Assembly: GCA_021848365.1 (NCBI GenBank)
Contig: JAJZUS010000001.1
Span: 186,001 to 250,000 of the forward strand
Length of the DNA stretch: 64,000 nt
Direction: 5' to 3'
From: Actinomycetes bacterium
Lineage (GTDB): Bacteria; Actinomycetota; Acidimicrobiia; Acidimicrobiales; RAAP-2
Position 1 is the stretch's first letter. Each line of letters opens with the position of its first letter. Of this stretch, positions 29,631 through 40,132 are shown one piece after another. The notes under the pieces are model-generated. The model did not search any database, had not been told where the DNA came from, and was given only the letters and a program-made list of their open reading frames with translations. A program made the translations under genes and the position numbers.

Positions 29631-30620
29631 TCACTGGTCCGCGGTCGGATCCCCGCCCGCGGCGAGCAGCCGCGTCTCGTCCTCGGCGGAGAGCCACGCG
29701 TGCGACCACCCGTCGAAGGGCCACCACGCCGCGGTGTCGTCGATGGTCTCGGCGAGGGGTCGGGGGCGCAGACCGCGTGCCCGGGCTGCGGTGGTGTCGA
29801 GCGTGAGGATCGCGGCACCCCGTCGACCGGCCCACAGCGGGAACCGGGCGGTGAGCCCCGCGGCGTCGACTCGTCCGCCGTCGACGACGTGCGGGGTGGC
29901 GTCGGGAGCACCGCAGCGCGCGATCACCTCCCGCGCCACCGCGGCGTAGGTGGTCGCCGGGTCGGGGGCCGCGACGTGGACGCTCACCGGTCGTCCGTCG
30001 CGAGCCAGGTCGAGCGAGAAGATCGCGAGGTCGCGGGCGTCGATGTACTGGAGGGGGACGTCCGTGGGCCCGGGAATGGCGATCACGCCACCGCGCCGGG
30101 CCCGCGCGATCCAGTAGGGGAAGCGCGTCGTGGCGTCGTGCGATCCGAGGATGTACGTGGGGCGCACGACGGCGACGCCCCCGAAGGCCGCGACGGCGCG
30201 TCGCTCGGCCATGGCCTTCAGGGGGCCGTAGGTGGCGGAGGTCACCGGGGCCTCGGCGAGGGCGGGGTCGTCGGGGTGCAGCTCGAGGTCGCCCTCACCG
30301 AGGTGGGGGAGGGCCGGCTCGCGGTAGGCGGAGATGGTCGAGACGTGCACCACGAATCCGGCGCGCTCCCCGAGGTCGCGGGCGAGGACGTCCACGTCCC
30401 GGGGTCGGTAGGCGGTGCAGTCGATGGTCGCGTCGAAGCGTCGTCCGCGCAGTGACGTGAAGTCGAGGGACCGGTCCCCGCGAAGCCGCTCGACGGTCGG
30501 CGGGAGGTCGGTCGCCGTCTGGCCCCGGTTGATGACGCTGACCTCGTGACCCCGCGACAGGGCCTCGTAGGCCATGGCGCGTCCCACGAACGACGTTCCT
30601 CCCACGACCAGAACCCTCAC
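29631..30620 (-). CDS. NAD-dependent epimerase/dehydratase family protein
   Basis: 329-aa extended short-chain dehydrogenase. Rossmann motif GGTSFVGRA (residues 7-15) and catalytic YGPLK (YxxxK) are present. The substrate, probably a nucleotide sugar, is not predictable. GTG start at 30620 with AAGGGGG about 5 nt upstream; the frame is open far beyond this, but that part is antisense to a secreted-protein gene and SPFH gene. Its position beside the MurE-GT fusion suggests, but does not show, a shared cell-envelope glycan role. Confidence 0.88.
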   Translation of the reverse strand: MRVLVVGGTSFVGRAMAYEALSRGHEVSVINRGQTATDLPPTVERLRGDRSLDFTSLRGRRFDATIDCTAYRPRDVDVLARDLGERAGFVVHVSTISAYREPALPHLGEGDLELHPDDPALAEAPVTSATYGPLKAMAERRAVAAFGGVAVVRPTYILGSHDATTRFPYWIARARRGGVIAIPGPTDVPLQYIDARDLAIFSLDLARDGRPVSVHVAAPDPATTYAAVAREVIARCGAPDATPHVVDGGRVDAAGLTARFPLWAGRRGAAILTLDTTAARARGLRPRPLAETIDDTAAWWPFDGWSHAWLSAEDETRLLAAGGDPTADQ

Positions 30621-30689
30621 GCGGCCCCCTTTCGGCGCCGCCACCCTACCGGGGTGGCCCGGCGGGCCTCCGAGCGGCCAGACTGGGGC

Positions 30690-31208
30690 ATGCGCATCGC
30701 CCGTCGGACGACCCTGCTCGTCCTCACCGTCCTCCTCGCGAGCCTGCCCGCGGCCGGGTCGTCTCTCTATCACCGGTACTCGGGCAAGTACTTCACGATG
30801 CCCCTCCTCAAGGGGTGGACCGCCAGCGACGGGCCGGGCGGCGTCAACGCGTGGTCGCACGGTCGCTCGATGGGGGTGAGCTACGCGCGCACCGGGACGG
30901 CGAAGCCGGTGACCCTGCCGAACCTCGAGTCGGCGGCCCTCACGCAGACGGGTCTCGGGTTCAGCAACATCAAAGTGATCCAGGAGACGTCCGTGATCCC
31001 GGTGACGTCCGGCGTGAAGCAGCAGAACCTGATCTTCACCGCGACGGTGAAGGGAGTGGCCTGGGAGGGCCAGCTCGACGCGGGCACGGTGACGGCGAAG
31101 AAGCAGTACGGCGTGTACGCCTACCTCGCGGCGGCCCGCAAGAGCCTCTGGAGCCAGTACCGAGCCAACCTCGAGTACATGATGACCCACGTGAGCGCGA
31201 AGGGCTAG
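30690..31208 (+). CDS. Small secreted protein
   Basis: 172 aa with a clear signal peptide (residues 1-26: RIARRTT, then a Leu/Val core, then AAGSS). The mature part starts SLYHRYSGKYFTMPLLKGW, a pattern like PsbP/Mog1-type lipid- or protein-binding folds, but I cannot assign a family. The stop codon shares CTAG with the convergent SPFH gene (31205-31208). An inverted repeat CCACCC-TACCG-GGGTGG (30641-30657) lies in the divergent gap upstream. Confidence 0.75.
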   Translation: MRIARRTTLLVLTVLLASLPAAGSSLYHRYSGKYFTMPLLKGWTASDGPGGVNAWSHGRSMGVSYARTGTAKPVTLPNLESAALTQTGLGFSNIKVIQETSVIPVTSGVKQQNLIFTATVKGVAWEGQLDAGTVTAKKQYGVYAYLAAARKSLWSQYRANLEYMMTHVSAKG

Positions 31209-32200
31209 CTCCCGGGGCTCCCACCGAAGAGGTCGGGCGACGACCCGACACCCGGGATCGGGCTGCCCGGCGGCGCGTCGGCGCGCACGATGCCCTGGAG
31301 ACGGCGCAGCGTGTCCTCCATCGTGGCGATGTTGCCGTCGAGGAAGATCGTGTTGCCCGTCGACCCCTTCGCCGTGTCGAGGAGGGTCTCGGTCCACATC
31401 GTGAAGGCAAGGAGCGCGGGGCTGATGCCGTGCTGTTCGAGGATCTCCGCCGAGTCGCTGAGCCCTTCGCTGAGGGCCGTGCGAAAGGCGGCCAGGCCCT
31501 GGCCCCGCAGCTTCGCGGCCGTGGCCTCGTTCTCGGCGGTGATGCGGATCACGGCCCCCTCGGCCTCGGCCTGCTTGGTCCGGGTGATGAGCAGGGCCTG
31601 GCCCTCGAACTCCGCGGCGCGCTGGGCGTTGGTGGCGGCGACGACGCGGCTCATCGACTCCATCACCTGGGCGTCGAAGGTGATGTCGTTGATCGCGAGG
31701 TCGACCAGGCTGAAGCCCCAGCTCGCCAACTGATCGTTCAGGCTCTCCTTGGCGTGGCTCGCGATCTCGGTCCGCAGGCCGAGGACCTCGGCCTGCTTCT
31801 TCATCGCGACGAACTCCCTCACCGAGGCCTCCACGGCCGACGTCATGGCGGTGGTGAAGGCCTGGGGGCTGATGAACTTGAAGGCCACCAGTTGGATGGT
31901 CTCGGGTCGGTGGTCGCTCACGGCGAAGATGATCGTCGCGGTGAAGTGGACGGCCGCCTGGTCGTTGGTGATGGCCGAGAACTCGAGCTTCGAGGTCTGG
32001 TTCTGGACGGGGACCCGACTGTGGACGTGCTCGATGAACGGGATGATGAAGTTGAGGCCCGGGTTGATCGTGCGGTGGTACTTGCCAAAGCGCACGACGA
32101 CTCCGACGGAGGCCTGTTCGACGGTTTGCGCGGCCACCACCCCCGCGAAGAGGATCAGGAGCACTACGACGACGAGGACTACGAGAACGGCGACCCCCAT
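31205..32200 (-). CDS. SPFH/stomatin-family membrane protein
   Basis: 331 aa. One N-terminal membrane helix (about residues 3-23) is followed by an SPFH domain (VGVVVRFGKYHRTINPGLNFIIPF) and an Ala/Glu-rich coiled-coil stretch around QAEAEGAVIRITAENEATAAK. Stomatin-like proteins oligomerise at membrane microdomains and regulate proteases or channels. No NfeD partner gene is adjacent, which is usual only for part of the family. Ends in a 4-nt convergent overlap with the secreted-protein gene. Confidence 0.88.
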   Translation of the reverse strand: MGVAVLVVLVVVVLLILFAGVVAAQTVEQASVGVVVRFGKYHRTINPGLNFIIPFIEHVHSRVPVQNQTSKLEFSAITNDQAAVHFTATIIFAVSDHRPETIQLVAFKFISPQAFTTAMTSAVEASVREFVAMKKQAEVLGLRTEIASHAKESLNDQLASWGFSLVDLAINDITFDAQVMESMSRVVAATNAQRAAEFEGQALLITRTKQAEAEGAVIRITAENEATAAKLRGQGLAAFRTALSEGLSDSAEILEQHGISPALLAFTMWTETLLDTAKGSTGNTIFLDGNIATMEDTLRRLQGIVRADAPPGSPIPGVGSSPDLFGGSPGS

Positions 32201-32249
32201 GGTGACCTCCCCTCGTTCGAAGAGTAGACGCCCGACGGCCGACGCGAGC

Positions 32250-32921
32250 CTAGATCTCGAGTCGGTAGCCGACGCCGGGCTCCGTGATCAGGTGGCGTGG
32301 TGCGGACGGGTCGTCCTCGAGTTTGCGTCGCAACCGGGCGAAGAGGGTGCGCAGGTACTCGGTCTCGGTCCCGTATCCCTCCCCCCAGACGCGCTCGAGG
32401 ATCACACGGTGCGTGACGAGCCGCCCGGGATGGCGCGCCAGTTCGGCGAGGGCGGCCCACTCCTTGGGCGTGAGGTGGACGAGCTCGCCGCGACATTCGA
32501 CTCGCCGCTGGGCGAGGTCGATGACCAGGTCGCCGGCGCGCACCACCGGCTCGCCCTCGGGGCGACGCCGACGACTGACCGCCCGGACGCGCGCGAGGAG
32601 CTCATCGATGCCGAAGGGCTTCGTCAGGTAGTCGTCGGCCCCGGCGTCGAGTGCCGCCACCTTGACGGCCTCCTGGGGTCGGGCCGAGAGGACGATGATC
32701 GCGACCTCGCTCCATCCGCGCAGGGCCGTGATGACCTCGAGTCCGCTGAGGCCGGGCAGGCCCAGATCGACCAGCACGACGTCCGGGTGGACCTTCGCCG
32801 CGGCCGCGATCGCACTCGGGCCGTCCCCCGCCGCGTGGACGGTGTAGCCGTGCACGCGCAGCCCGATGGTCAGCGCCCGTACGAGGGAGTGATCGTCGTC
32901 GACGACGAGGACCGTGCTCAC
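32250..32921 (-). CDS. kdpE: KdpE response regulator
   Basis: 223-aa OmpR/PhoB-type regulator: receiver domain with DDD acidic pocket, phospho-acceptor Asp in VVLVDLGLPG and Lys in LTKPFG, then a winged-helix DNA-binding domain ending EPGVGYRLEI. It activates kdpFABC when phosphorylated by KdpD. The GTG start overlaps the kdpD stop (GTGA). Upstream in-frame starts would lie inside kdpD. Confidence 0.95.
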   Translation of the reverse strand: MSTVLVVDDDHSLVRALTIGLRVHGYTVHAAGDGPSAIAAAAKVHPDVVLVDLGLPGLSGLEVITALRGWSEVAIIVLSARPQEAVKVAALDAGADDYLTKPFGIDELLARVRAVSRRRRPEGEPVVRAGDLVIDLAQRRVECRGELVHLTPKEWAALAELARHPGRLVTHRVILERVWGEGYGTETEYLRTLFARLRRKLEDDPSAPRHLITEPGVGYRLEI

Positions 32922-35389
32922 CGCGACTCCGGCAGTGTCAGGATCATCGTGCATCCCCCTCCGGGCGTGTCCTCGCACTCCAGCGTGCCACCGACCGTCG
33001 TGGCGAAGCCCCGAGCGATCGCGAGGCCGAGGCCGAGGCCCCGATCGTGCCGCGAGTCACCCCGGTGCTGGAAGGGCTCGAAGATCGTCGCGCGCCGCTC
33101 CGCCCCGATCCCGGGCCCGTGATCGATGACGCGCACCACGACCCCCGAGCCCGCTCGTCCCGCGTCGACCAGGACGTCGGAACTGGCGCCGTGGTCGAGG
33201 GCGTTGCGCACGAGGGTGGCGACGACCCGCTCGACGAGGACGGGATCGGTCTCGACGAGCAGGGGCTCGGGACCTCGTCGGGTCACCGCACTCGAGGACG
33301 GGGCGACGCGACGTGCCTCGGCGATGGCTCGCGCCACGATCTCGTTCACGTCGACGCGACGCGCCACGATCTCGACGCTGCCCTCGTGGATGCGACTCAT
33401 GTCCAAGAGGTCGCCGACCAGTCCGTTGAGTCGGTCGACCTCGACGTCGATGCCGTGCAGGAGCTCGTCGACGTCGGCGTCATCCAACCGCGCCCACGAT
33501 CCCACGAGGGTGCTCGCCGCGGCCTTGATCGACGCGAGGGGGGAGCGCAGGTCGTGGCTGACCGCGGCGAGCAGGGACGTTCGGAGGTCGTCGGCCGCTC
33601 GTAGGGCCCTTCGCTCCGCCGCCTCGGCCTCGAGTCGTCGGCGGTCGAGAGCGACGACCAGCTGGGCGGCGACCGCCGCCAGGAGCTCGCGATCCGCCGG
33701 CTCGAGATCGCCCGTGACCCGCAACTCGTATCCGGTGCCGAGGGGCAGGGTGGTCTCGACGTCACCGACGCTGCCCACGGTGACGTCGGGGCGTCCCGCG
33801 TCCAGGGAGTGGATGCTCGCACCGTCGAGGTCGAAGATGCGCACCACCTCGCTCACGAGCGAGGGGAGGTCGTGCTCCCCACTCGCGACGCGCTGGGCCA
33901 GGCGCGCGAGCGCGCGAGCGTCCCGTTCGGCGCGACGCGCGGCCCCGGTGCGTCGCGCGGCGAGGTCGACGAGGGTGCTCACCGTGAGGGCCGCCGCGAG
34001 GAAGGCCGTCAGCGCGGCGACGTCGCGGGCGTTCGCGATGGTGAAGGTGTGGACTGGTGGGGCGTACTCGTAGTTGATGACGAGGAAGCCGACGATCGCC
34101 GCCCCGAGCCCGGTGATGACCCCTCCGATCCCGGCGACCGCCAGCACGACGAGGAGGTAGGCGCTGATCGCGAGGGGCAGGACGCGGGGTCCCTGGGGAC
34201 CGAGGGCGGCCGTCAGGGCGCCGAAGCCCACGACGCCGAGGGTGGCGGCGGCCACCACCCGGCGCGCCCCGACGGGGCTCGACCACCGACGTCGTCGGGA
34301 GGGGAGGGCGTCACGACGGTCGACCTCGGCGCTGATGACGTGGACGTCGAGCTCTCCGCGAGCGAGGGCGACGCTGCGGGCGACCACCGAGCCCCGGACG
34401 AAGCTCGCCCACCGAGACTTCGGCGCGGCGCCCAGCAGCAACTGGGTGGCCCCTTCGGCACGGGCCACCGACACGAGGGAGGCTGCGACGTCCGTGCCGA
34501 CCACCTCGACGTAGCGGCCGCCGAGCTCGTCGAGGAGGCTCACGCCGTGCTCGAGATCGGCCCCCGCCGTCGCGAGGCCGTCCCCTCGGGTGACGTGGAT
34601 CCCGACGAGCTCGGCGTGTGAGCGTGCGGCCATTCGCGCTCCCCGGCGGATCAGCCGGTCCGTGACCGCGTCGCCGTTCACCGCCACGGCGATGCGTTCC
34701 CGCGTCTCCCACGGTCGCTCGATCCCGTGTCGGTCCCGGTAGCTCTGGATCTCGTCGTCCACTCGATCGGCGAGCCACAGGAGGGCGAGCTCGCGCAGCG
34801 CGGCGAGGTTCCCGGGTCGGAAGAAGTTCGACAGCGCAGCGTCGACTTGCTCGGCGGGATAGATGTTGCCGTGCGCGAGTCGCCGTCGGAGGGCCTCGGG
34901 TGTCTGGTCCACCAGCTGGATCTGGTCGGCGTCGCGCACCACGCGGTCGGGCACGGTCTCGCGCTGGGCGACCCCGGTGATCGCCTCGACCACGTCGTTG
35001 ACGCTCTCGAGGTGCTGGAGGTTCACGGTCGAGATGACGTCGATGCCGGCGTCCAGGATTGACTCGACGTCCTGCCAGCGCTTCTCGTGCTCGGTCCCGG
35101 GCACGTTGGAGTGCGCCAGCTCGTCGACGAGGACCACGGTGGGTCGGCGGGCCAGGACCGCGGGCAGGTCCATCTCCTCGAAGTCCTGCCCCCGGTAGGC
35201 GACGACGCGTCGGGGGATCACCTCGAGCGACCCGAGCCGTTCGATCGTCTGCGGTCGGCCGTGGGTCTCCACCAGTCCGACGACGACGTCGGTCCCTCGT
35301 GACGCCCGGCGAACTCCCTCGTCGAGCATCGCGTAGGTCTTGCCCACTCCCGGGGCAGCTCCCAGATAGATGCGCAAGTGGCCCCGCAT
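32918..35389 (-). CDS. kdpD: KdpD osmosensitive potassium sensor kinase
   Basis: 823-aa sensor kinase. N-terminal KdpD domain (GAAPGVGKTYAML, a Walker A) and a universal-stress-protein domain (about 230-350) are cytoplasmic. Four membrane helices lie at about 375-475, then a GAF-like segment, a HisKA domain with phospho-acceptor H612 in VSHDLRSPL and an ATPase domain with NALDHG and GLGLGLAIA. Start at ATG 35389 with AGGAGG five bases upstream, which overlaps the kdpC stop. It senses low potassium or, in some bacteria, c-di-AMP through the stress-protein domain. Confidence 0.95.
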   Translation of the reverse strand: MRGHLRIYLGAAPGVGKTYAMLDEGVRRASRGTDVVVGLVETHGRPQTIERLGSLEVIPRRVVAYRGQDFEEMDLPAVLARRPTVVLVDELAHSNVPGTEHEKRWQDVESILDAGIDVISTVNLQHLESVNDVVEAITGVAQRETVPDRVVRDADQIQLVDQTPEALRRRLAHGNIYPAEQVDAALSNFFRPGNLAALRELALLWLADRVDDEIQSYRDRHGIERPWETRERIAVAVNGDAVTDRLIRRGARMAARSHAELVGIHVTRGDGLATAGADLEHGVSLLDELGGRYVEVVGTDVAASLVSVARAEGATQLLLGAAPKSRWASFVRGSVVARSVALARGELDVHVISAEVDRRDALPSRRRRWSSPVGARRVVAAATLGVVGFGALTAALGPQGPRVLPLAISAYLLVVLAVAGIGGVITGLGAAIVGFLVINYEYAPPVHTFTIANARDVAALTAFLAAALTVSTLVDLAARRTGAARRAERDARALARLAQRVASGEHDLPSLVSEVVRIFDLDGASIHSLDAGRPDVTVGSVGDVETTLPLGTGYELRVTGDLEPADRELLAAVAAQLVVALDRRRLEAEAAERRALRAADDLRTSLLAAVSHDLRSPLASIKAAASTLVGSWARLDDADVDELLHGIDVEVDRLNGLVGDLLDMSRIHEGSVEIVARRVDVNEIVARAIAEARRVAPSSSAVTRRGPEPLLVETDPVLVERVVATLVRNALDHGASSDVLVDAGRAGSGVVVRVIDHGPGIGAERRATIFEPFQHRGDSRHDRGLGLGLAIARGFATTVGGTLECEDTPGGGCTMILTLPESR

Positions 35390-35397
35390 CCGGCCTC

Positions 35398-35988
35398 CTA
35401 GCGGCGCGTCAGGCGGTCCAGCGAGACGTTGAGCTCGAGGACGTTGACCACCGGCTCGCCCAGGATACCGAGCCACCGGGGCTGGGTCGCCCGGGCGATC
35501 AGCCCCCGCACGGTGGCGAGGGGGAGGTGGCGCGCCCGGGCGACCCGAGCGGCTTGGAGATCGGCGTTCGCGATCGAGATGTCGGGATCGAGACCCGATC
35601 CCGAGGTCGTCACCGCGTCCGAGGGGACCGGTGTCCCGGGGGCGAGCCCGTTGAGCGCTCGGTAGGCCGCCACCCGTCGCCGCGTCGCGGCGAGGAGGGC
35701 GGGGTTAGAGGGCCCGAGGTTCGATCCGCCCGACGCCATGGCGTCGTAGTGGACCGCCGAGGGACGGGGCTGGAAGTACTGGGGGAGGGGTCGCCCCGCG
35801 GAGTCGAGGAACGGCTGGGCGATGAGGGCCGAACCGACCACGCGGCCGTCGGCGCGCACGAGGGATCCGTGGGCTCGACCCGGGAGGGCGGCGTCGATGA
35901 CTCCGGTGAGGACCAGGGGGTAGGCGAGTCCCGTGAGGACCGACATCGAGAGCAGCATGAGGACGGCGGTGCGGAGGACTCGTCGCAT
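35398..35988 (-). CDS. kdpC: KdpC subunit of the potassium-transporting ATPase
   Basis: 196 aa with one N-terminal membrane helix (about residues 8-29) and a periplasmic-side domain. Conserved features are FQPRPSA, SGGSNLGPSNPAL, the SGSGLDPDIS motif and the end GILGEPVVNVLELNVSLD. KdpC stabilises the KdpFABC complex. Its start overlaps kdpB by one base (TGATG). Confidence 0.96.
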   Translation of the reverse strand: MRRVLRTAVLMLLSMSVLTGLAYPLVLTGVIDAALPGRAHGSLVRADGRVVGSALIAQPFLDSAGRPLPQYFQPRPSAVHYDAMASGGSNLGPSNPALLAATRRRVAAYRALNGLAPGTPVPSDAVTTSGSGLDPDISIANADLQAARVARARHLPLATVRGLIARATQPRWLGILGEPVVNVLELNVSLDRLTRR

Positions 35989-38033
35989 CAGTGGACCCCC
36001 AGTGCCGTGACCACGACGTCGATGAGCTTGATGCCGAGGAACGGCACCACCGCACCCCCGACTCCGTAGACGAGGAGGTTGCGGCGCAGGATGGACGACG
36101 CCCCCGTCGCCCGGAAGCGGACGCCGCGCAGCGCGAGGGGGATGAGCGCCACGATGACCAGGGCGTTGAAGATGACCGCCGACAGGATCGCCGAGTGCGG
36201 GCTGGCCAGTCGCATGACGTTCAGTGTTCGCAGCTGCGGGTAGGTCGTCGCGAACATGGCCGGGACGATGGCGAAGAACTTCGCGATGTCGTTGGTGATC
36301 GAGAAGGTGGTGAGCGATCCCCGGGTGATCAGGAGCTGCTTGCCGATCTCGACGATGTCGATCAACTTCGTCGGGTCCGAGTCGAGGTCCACCATGTTCC
36401 CCGCCTCCTTGGCCGCCTGCGTGCCGGAGTTCATCGCGACCCCGACGTCGGCCTGGGCCAGGGCCGGGGCGTCGTTCGTGCCGTCACCGGTCATGGCCAC
36501 GAGGTGACCACCGGCCTGCTCCGACTTGATCAGGTTCATCTTGTCCTCGGGGGTGGCCTCCGCGAGGAAGTCGTCGACCCCCGCCTCGCCGGCGATCGCG
36601 GCCGCGGTGAGGGGGTTGTCCCCCGTGATCATCACCGTGCGGATTCCCATCGCCCGGAGCTGGGCGAACCGCTCGGCCATCCCGGGCTTGACGACGTCCT
36701 TCAGGTGCACGACGCCGAGCACGGCGGTGGCGTCCGCGACCACCAGGGGAGTTCCTCCCTCCGAGCCGATCCGGTTGGTGACCGCGGTCAGATCAGGGGG
36801 GATGACGGCTCCGATGGATCCGGCCCAGCTCGCGATGGCGGAGCCCGCCCCCTTCCTGATCTGGCGATCCGCGACGTCGACCCCGCTCATGCGGGTCTGG
36901 GCGCTGAAGGGGATGAGCGTCGCGTCCCGCGGCATCGCCTCGTCGATGACGTAGATGGCCCGCACGAGCTCGACGATGGATCGGCCCTCCGGCGTCTCGT
37001 CCGCCAGGCTCGACCACAGCGCGGCCTCGGCGAGGGCCTCGACGGTGGCGGTACCGAGGGGAATGAGGTCGACCGCCCGCCGGTTGCCGAAGGTGATGGT
37101 CCCCGTCTTGTCGAGGAGGAGCGTCGAGCAGTCGCCGGCCGCCTCCACGGCCCGGCCCGACATGGCGAGCACGTTGCGTTGCACGAGTCGGTCCATGCCG
37201 GCGATCCCGATGGCGCTGAGGAGGGCGCCGATGGTCGTGGGGATTAGGCAGACGAAGAGGGCGACGAGGACGACGATGGACTGGGGGGCTCGGGCGTAAC
37301 CGGCGATCGGCTGGAGCGTGACGATCACGACGACGAAGACGAGTGCGAGGCCGGCGAGGAGGATATCGAGGGCGATCTCGTTGGGGGTCTTCTGGCGGCT
37401 GGCTCCCTCGACGAGCGAGATCATCCGATCGAGGAAGGTCTCACCCGGGTTCGCCGTGACGCGGATCACGATGCGATCGGAGAGGACCCGGGTCCCTCCG
37501 GTCACTGCCGATCGGTCGCCTCCCGACTCGCGGATCACCGGGGCCGACTCACCGGTGATCGCCGACTCGTCGACGGTGGCGATCCCCTCGACGATCTCTC
37601 CGTCACCCGGGATGACCTCACCGGCCACGACCTCGCACAGGTCACCGACTCGTAGGTCGGACGACGAGAGGGAGAGCACCACGCCGTCGCGGCGGACCCG
37701 GGCGACGGTGTCGGCGCGAGTGCGCCGCAGGGCGTCGGCCTGCGCCTTCCCGCGCCCCTCGGCGATGGCCTCGGCGAAGTTGGCGAAGAGGACGGTCACC
37801 ACCAACCAGCCCACGATCGCCCCGGCGAAGACGTTGGTGGTGGCCGAACTGGTAGCGGCGTCCTTGATCCAGAAGACGCCGGCGAGGACGCTGGTCACCT
37901 CGACGATGAACATGATCGGGTTCGCGACGAGCGTGAGCGGGTTGAGCTTGACCACGGCGTCGCGCAGGGCGCGCCGCACCTGATCGCTGTCGACCGAGAG
38001 CCCGGCGACCCGGGGTGTGGCGAGTGGGGACAC
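35988..38033 (-). CDS. kdpB: KdpB ATPase subunit
   Basis: 681-aa P-type ATPase that powers KdpFABC potassium uptake. Phosphorylated D308 in [17 protein letters not shown] actuator loop (ITGESAPV), [19 protein letters not shown] and the KdpB-typical [25 protein letters not shown] start with GGAGG upstream, 8 nt after the kdpA stop. Confidence 0.97.
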   Translation of the reverse strand: MSPLATPRVAGLSVDSDQVRRALRDAVVKLNPLTLVANPIMFIVEVTSVLAGVFWIKDAATSSATTNVFAGAIVGWLVVTVLFANFAEAIAEGRGKAQADALRRTRADTVARVRRDGVVLSLSSSDLRVGDLCEVVAGEVIPGDGEIVEGIATVDESAITGESAPVIRESGGDRSAVTGGTRVLSDRIVIRVTANPGETFLDRMISLVEGASRQKTPNEIALDILLAGLALVFVVVIVTLQPIAGYARAPQSIVVLVALFVCLIPTTIGALLSAIGIAGMDRLVQRNVLAMSGRAVEAAGDCSTLLLDKTGTITFGNRRAVDLIPLGTATVEALAEAALWSSLADETPEGRSIVELVRAIYVIDEAMPRDATLIPFSAQTRMSGVDVADRQIRKGAGSAIASWAGSIGAVIPPDLTAVTNRIGSEGGTPLVVADATAVLGVVHLKDVVKPGMAERFAQLRAMGIRTVMITGDNPLTAAAIAGEAGVDDFLAEATPEDKMNLIKSEQAGGHLVAMTGDGTNDAPALAQADVGVAMNSGTQAAKEAGNMVDLDSDPTKLIDIVEIGKQLLITRGSLTTFSITNDIAKFFAIVPAMFATTYPQLRTLNVMRLASPHSAILSAVIFNALVIVALIPLALRGVRFRATGASSILRRNLLVYGVGGAVVPFLGIKLIDVVVTALGVH

Positions 38034-38041
38034 GACTCCTC

Positions 38042-39754
38042 CTAGGCGTGCGTGACGAGGTGCTCGACCAGGGGGCCGAGCGTGAGGACGGGGAAGTACG
38101 TCAATCCGACGACGATGACGGTGACGCCCACGAGGAGCGTCGCGAAGAGCGGGGTGTCAGTCGGAAGGGTGCCCGCACTGTCGGGGACCCTTCCCTTGCG
38201 ACCGAGGGAGCCCGCGATCGCGAGCGTCGGGACGATCAGACCGAAGCGGCCCAGGAGCATGCAGATGCCGAGGAGCGTGTTGAGAAGCGTGGTGTTGCCG
38301 CTGAGTCCCGCGAAGGCCGAGCCGTTGTTGTTGCTGGTGGACACGAACGCGTAGAGCATCTCGGTCAGACCGTGAGCGCCGTGGTTGGTCAGTGCGGCCC
38401 GAGCCGAGGGCACGGAGAGTGCGATCGCCGTGGCCACCAGGGCCACGAAGGGCACTAGCAGGATGTAGACGGTCACCAACTTCATCTCGGCGGCCTGCAC
38501 CTTCTTACCGAGGTACTCCGGCGTGCGGCCGACCATCAGGCCGGCGATGAACACGGAGAGCATCGCGAGGATGAGCATCCCGTAGAGTCCCGAGCCGACG
38601 CCACCCGGGCTGACCTCGCCGAGCATCATGTTGACGAGGAGGACGCCACCTCCGAGGGACGTGTAGCTGTCGCTGGTCGAGTCGGTCGAGCCCGTCGAGG
38701 TCGCGGTCGCCGACGCGTTGAAGAGGGCCGACGGCGCTGCACCGAAGCGCAGCTCCTTGCCGGTGAGGTTCCCTCCGACCACGGTGGCCGAGGCACGCTG
38801 GGTGACGCCGGGACCGAGCAGCGGGTTCCCGTGCGCCTCCAGGGTCATCGCGGTGAGGGCGGAGCCGGCCCAGAGGATGGTCATGGCCGCGAGGATCGCG
38901 AGGCCCTGGCGGCGACGGCGGACCATCACGCCGAACGTCCAGGCGAGCGCGAAGGGGATCACGAGGAGCAGCCAGGTCTCGAAGAGGTTCGTGAACGCGG
39001 TCGGATTCTCGAAGGGGTGAGCCGAGTTGGCGTTGAAGGGTCCCCCACCGTTCGTCCCCAGCTCCTTGATGGCCTCCTGCGTGGCGACGGCGCCGCTCGG
39101 CAGGGTTTGGTGGGCGCCGGACAGGGTGTGGATCACGGTGGGTGCGCCGAGATTCTGGATGACGCCGCTGAGGGCGAGGATGACGGCGGCTACCGCGGCG
39201 ATGGGCAGCAGGACCCGCGTGACCGTACGGGTCAGGTCGACCCAGAAGTTGCCGAGAGTGCGGGTGCGCGAGCGGGCGAGTCCGCGGATCAGGGCCACGG
39301 CCACCGAAATGCCTACCGCGGCGGAGACGAAGTTCTGGACGGTCAGTCCGACCATCTGGGTCAGGAGCGACATGGTCGTCTCGCCGCTGTAGTTCTGCCA
39401 GTTCGTGTTGGTGACGAACGACACGGCCGTGTTCCAGCTGAGGGGAGCGAGGACGCCCGGCACGTGGCCCGGGTTGAGGGGTAGGTGGCCCTGAAGTCGC
39501 TCGATCCCGTAGAGGACGAGGATCGAGATCCCGGAGAAGGTGAGCACCCCGGTCGCGTAGCCGCGCCAGGTCTGCTCGGCGGACTCGTCTACCCCCGTGA
39601 CTCGATAGACGGCCCGTTCGAGCGGGAGGGTGAAGCGGTCGATCCACTGGGGCCTGCCCTCGTAGACGCGGGCCATGTACCGACCGAGCAGCGGGACGGT
39701 GAGCGCCAGTGCGGCGACGAGCACGAGGAAGTGGACGAGGTCGTTGGTCGTCAT
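38042..39754 (-). CDS. kdpA: KdpA potassium-binding and translocating subunit
   Basis: 570-aa member of the superfamily of K+ transporters with four selectivity-filter-like loops. Visible ones include [30 protein letters not shown] and [14 protein letters not shown]. About ten membrane helices. ATG start overlaps the kdpF stop (TGATG). Confidence 0.97.
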   Translation of the reverse strand: MTTNDLVHFLVLVAALALTVPLLGRYMARVYEGRPQWIDRFTLPLERAVYRVTGVDESAEQTWRGYATGVLTFSGISILVLYGIERLQGHLPLNPGHVPGVLAPLSWNTAVSFVTNTNWQNYSGETTMSLLTQMVGLTVQNFVSAAVGISVAVALIRGLARSRTRTLGNFWVDLTRTVTRVLLPIAAVAAVILALSGVIQNLGAPTVIHTLSGAHQTLPSGAVATQEAIKELGTNGGGPFNANSAHPFENPTAFTNLFETWLLLVIPFALAWTFGVMVRRRRQGLAILAAMTILWAGSALTAMTLEAHGNPLLGPGVTQRASATVVGGNLTGKELRFGAAPSALFNASATATSTGSTDSTSDSYTSLGGGVLLVNMMLGEVSPGGVGSGLYGMLILAMLSVFIAGLMVGRTPEYLGKKVQAAEMKLVTVYILLVPFVALVATAIALSVPSARAALTNHGAHGLTEMLYAFVSTSNNNGSAFAGLSGNTTLLNTLLGICMLLGRFGLIVPTLAIAGSLGRKGRVPDSAGTLPTDTPLFATLLVGVTVIVVGLTYFPVLTLGPLVEHLVTHA

Positions 39755-39843
39755 CAGAACCTCTCGGGGAAGAGCAGCGCGACCACGAGGAAGGCCGCGA
39801 TGCCCAGCGCGACGACCAGCGCGATGACGTTGTCAAGGCTCAT
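39754..39843 (-). CDS. kdpF: KdpF small subunit
   Basis: 29-aa single-helix peptide (MSLDNVIALVVALG, then AAFLVVALLFPERF), read directly from the minus strand. KdpF stabilises the Kdp complex. It overlaps kdpA by one base at its stop and the preceding small gene by 4 nt at its start (ATGA). Confidence 0.92.
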   Translation of the reverse strand: MSLDNVIALVVALGIAAFLVVALLFPERF

Positions 39844-39962
39844 CGAGATCTCCCGTCGTCCGGGGTGTCCGCGGAGTCGATCACTCGCTCGCAGCCGCGG
39901 GCGAAGAGCTCCATCAACCCGATGAACGCCAGGGTTCCCACCAGGTACCAGATGTCGAGCAC
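39840..39962 (-). CDS. 40-aa membrane peptide leading the kdp operon
   Basis: GTG start with a perfect AAGGAGG six bases upstream; translates as VLDIWYLVGTLAFIGLMELF followed by a polar tail (ARGCERVIDS, then DTPDDGRSR). One membrane helix is followed by charged residues. Its stop overlaps the kdpF start (ATGA), so it is the first gene of kdp. I recall similar short ORFs before kdpF in other actinobacteria, but no function is known to me. Candidate extra subunit or translational coupler. Confidence 0.75.
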   Translation of the reverse strand: MLDIWYLVGTLAFIGLMELFARGCERVIDSADTPDDGRSR

Positions 39963-39981
39963 GGATCCTCCTTCGAGGTCG

Positions 39982-39987
39982 ACGCTA
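39982..39987 (-). promoter_or_regulatory. Probable -10 element of the kdp operon
   Basis: Minus-strand TAGCGT, which would place the transcript start a few bases before the AAGGAGG ribosome binding site (39967-39973). Most of the 170-nt divergent gap to 40132 is upstream of it and is where KdpE should bind. I see no recognisable KdpE motif. Confidence 0.4.
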
Positions 39988-40120
39988 GGAACGACGGACG
40001 CTCTGGTGAGGCGGCTGTTGCGTTCTCGTCACGCCCGTGGGCCGAAACTCCACGCGTCCGTCACGGCCGACAATTATTCGCGGCTTAGGGTTCGCCGACA
40101 CCCCGCTCGGGGACGGGCCG

Positions 40121-40126
40121 TAGCGT
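40121..40126 (+). promoter_or_regulatory. Probable -10 of a leaderless transcript
   Basis: TAGCGT with exactly 6 nt to the GTG start at 40133 and no ribosome binding site. Confidence 0.5.
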
Positions 40127-40132
40127 GGTGCG

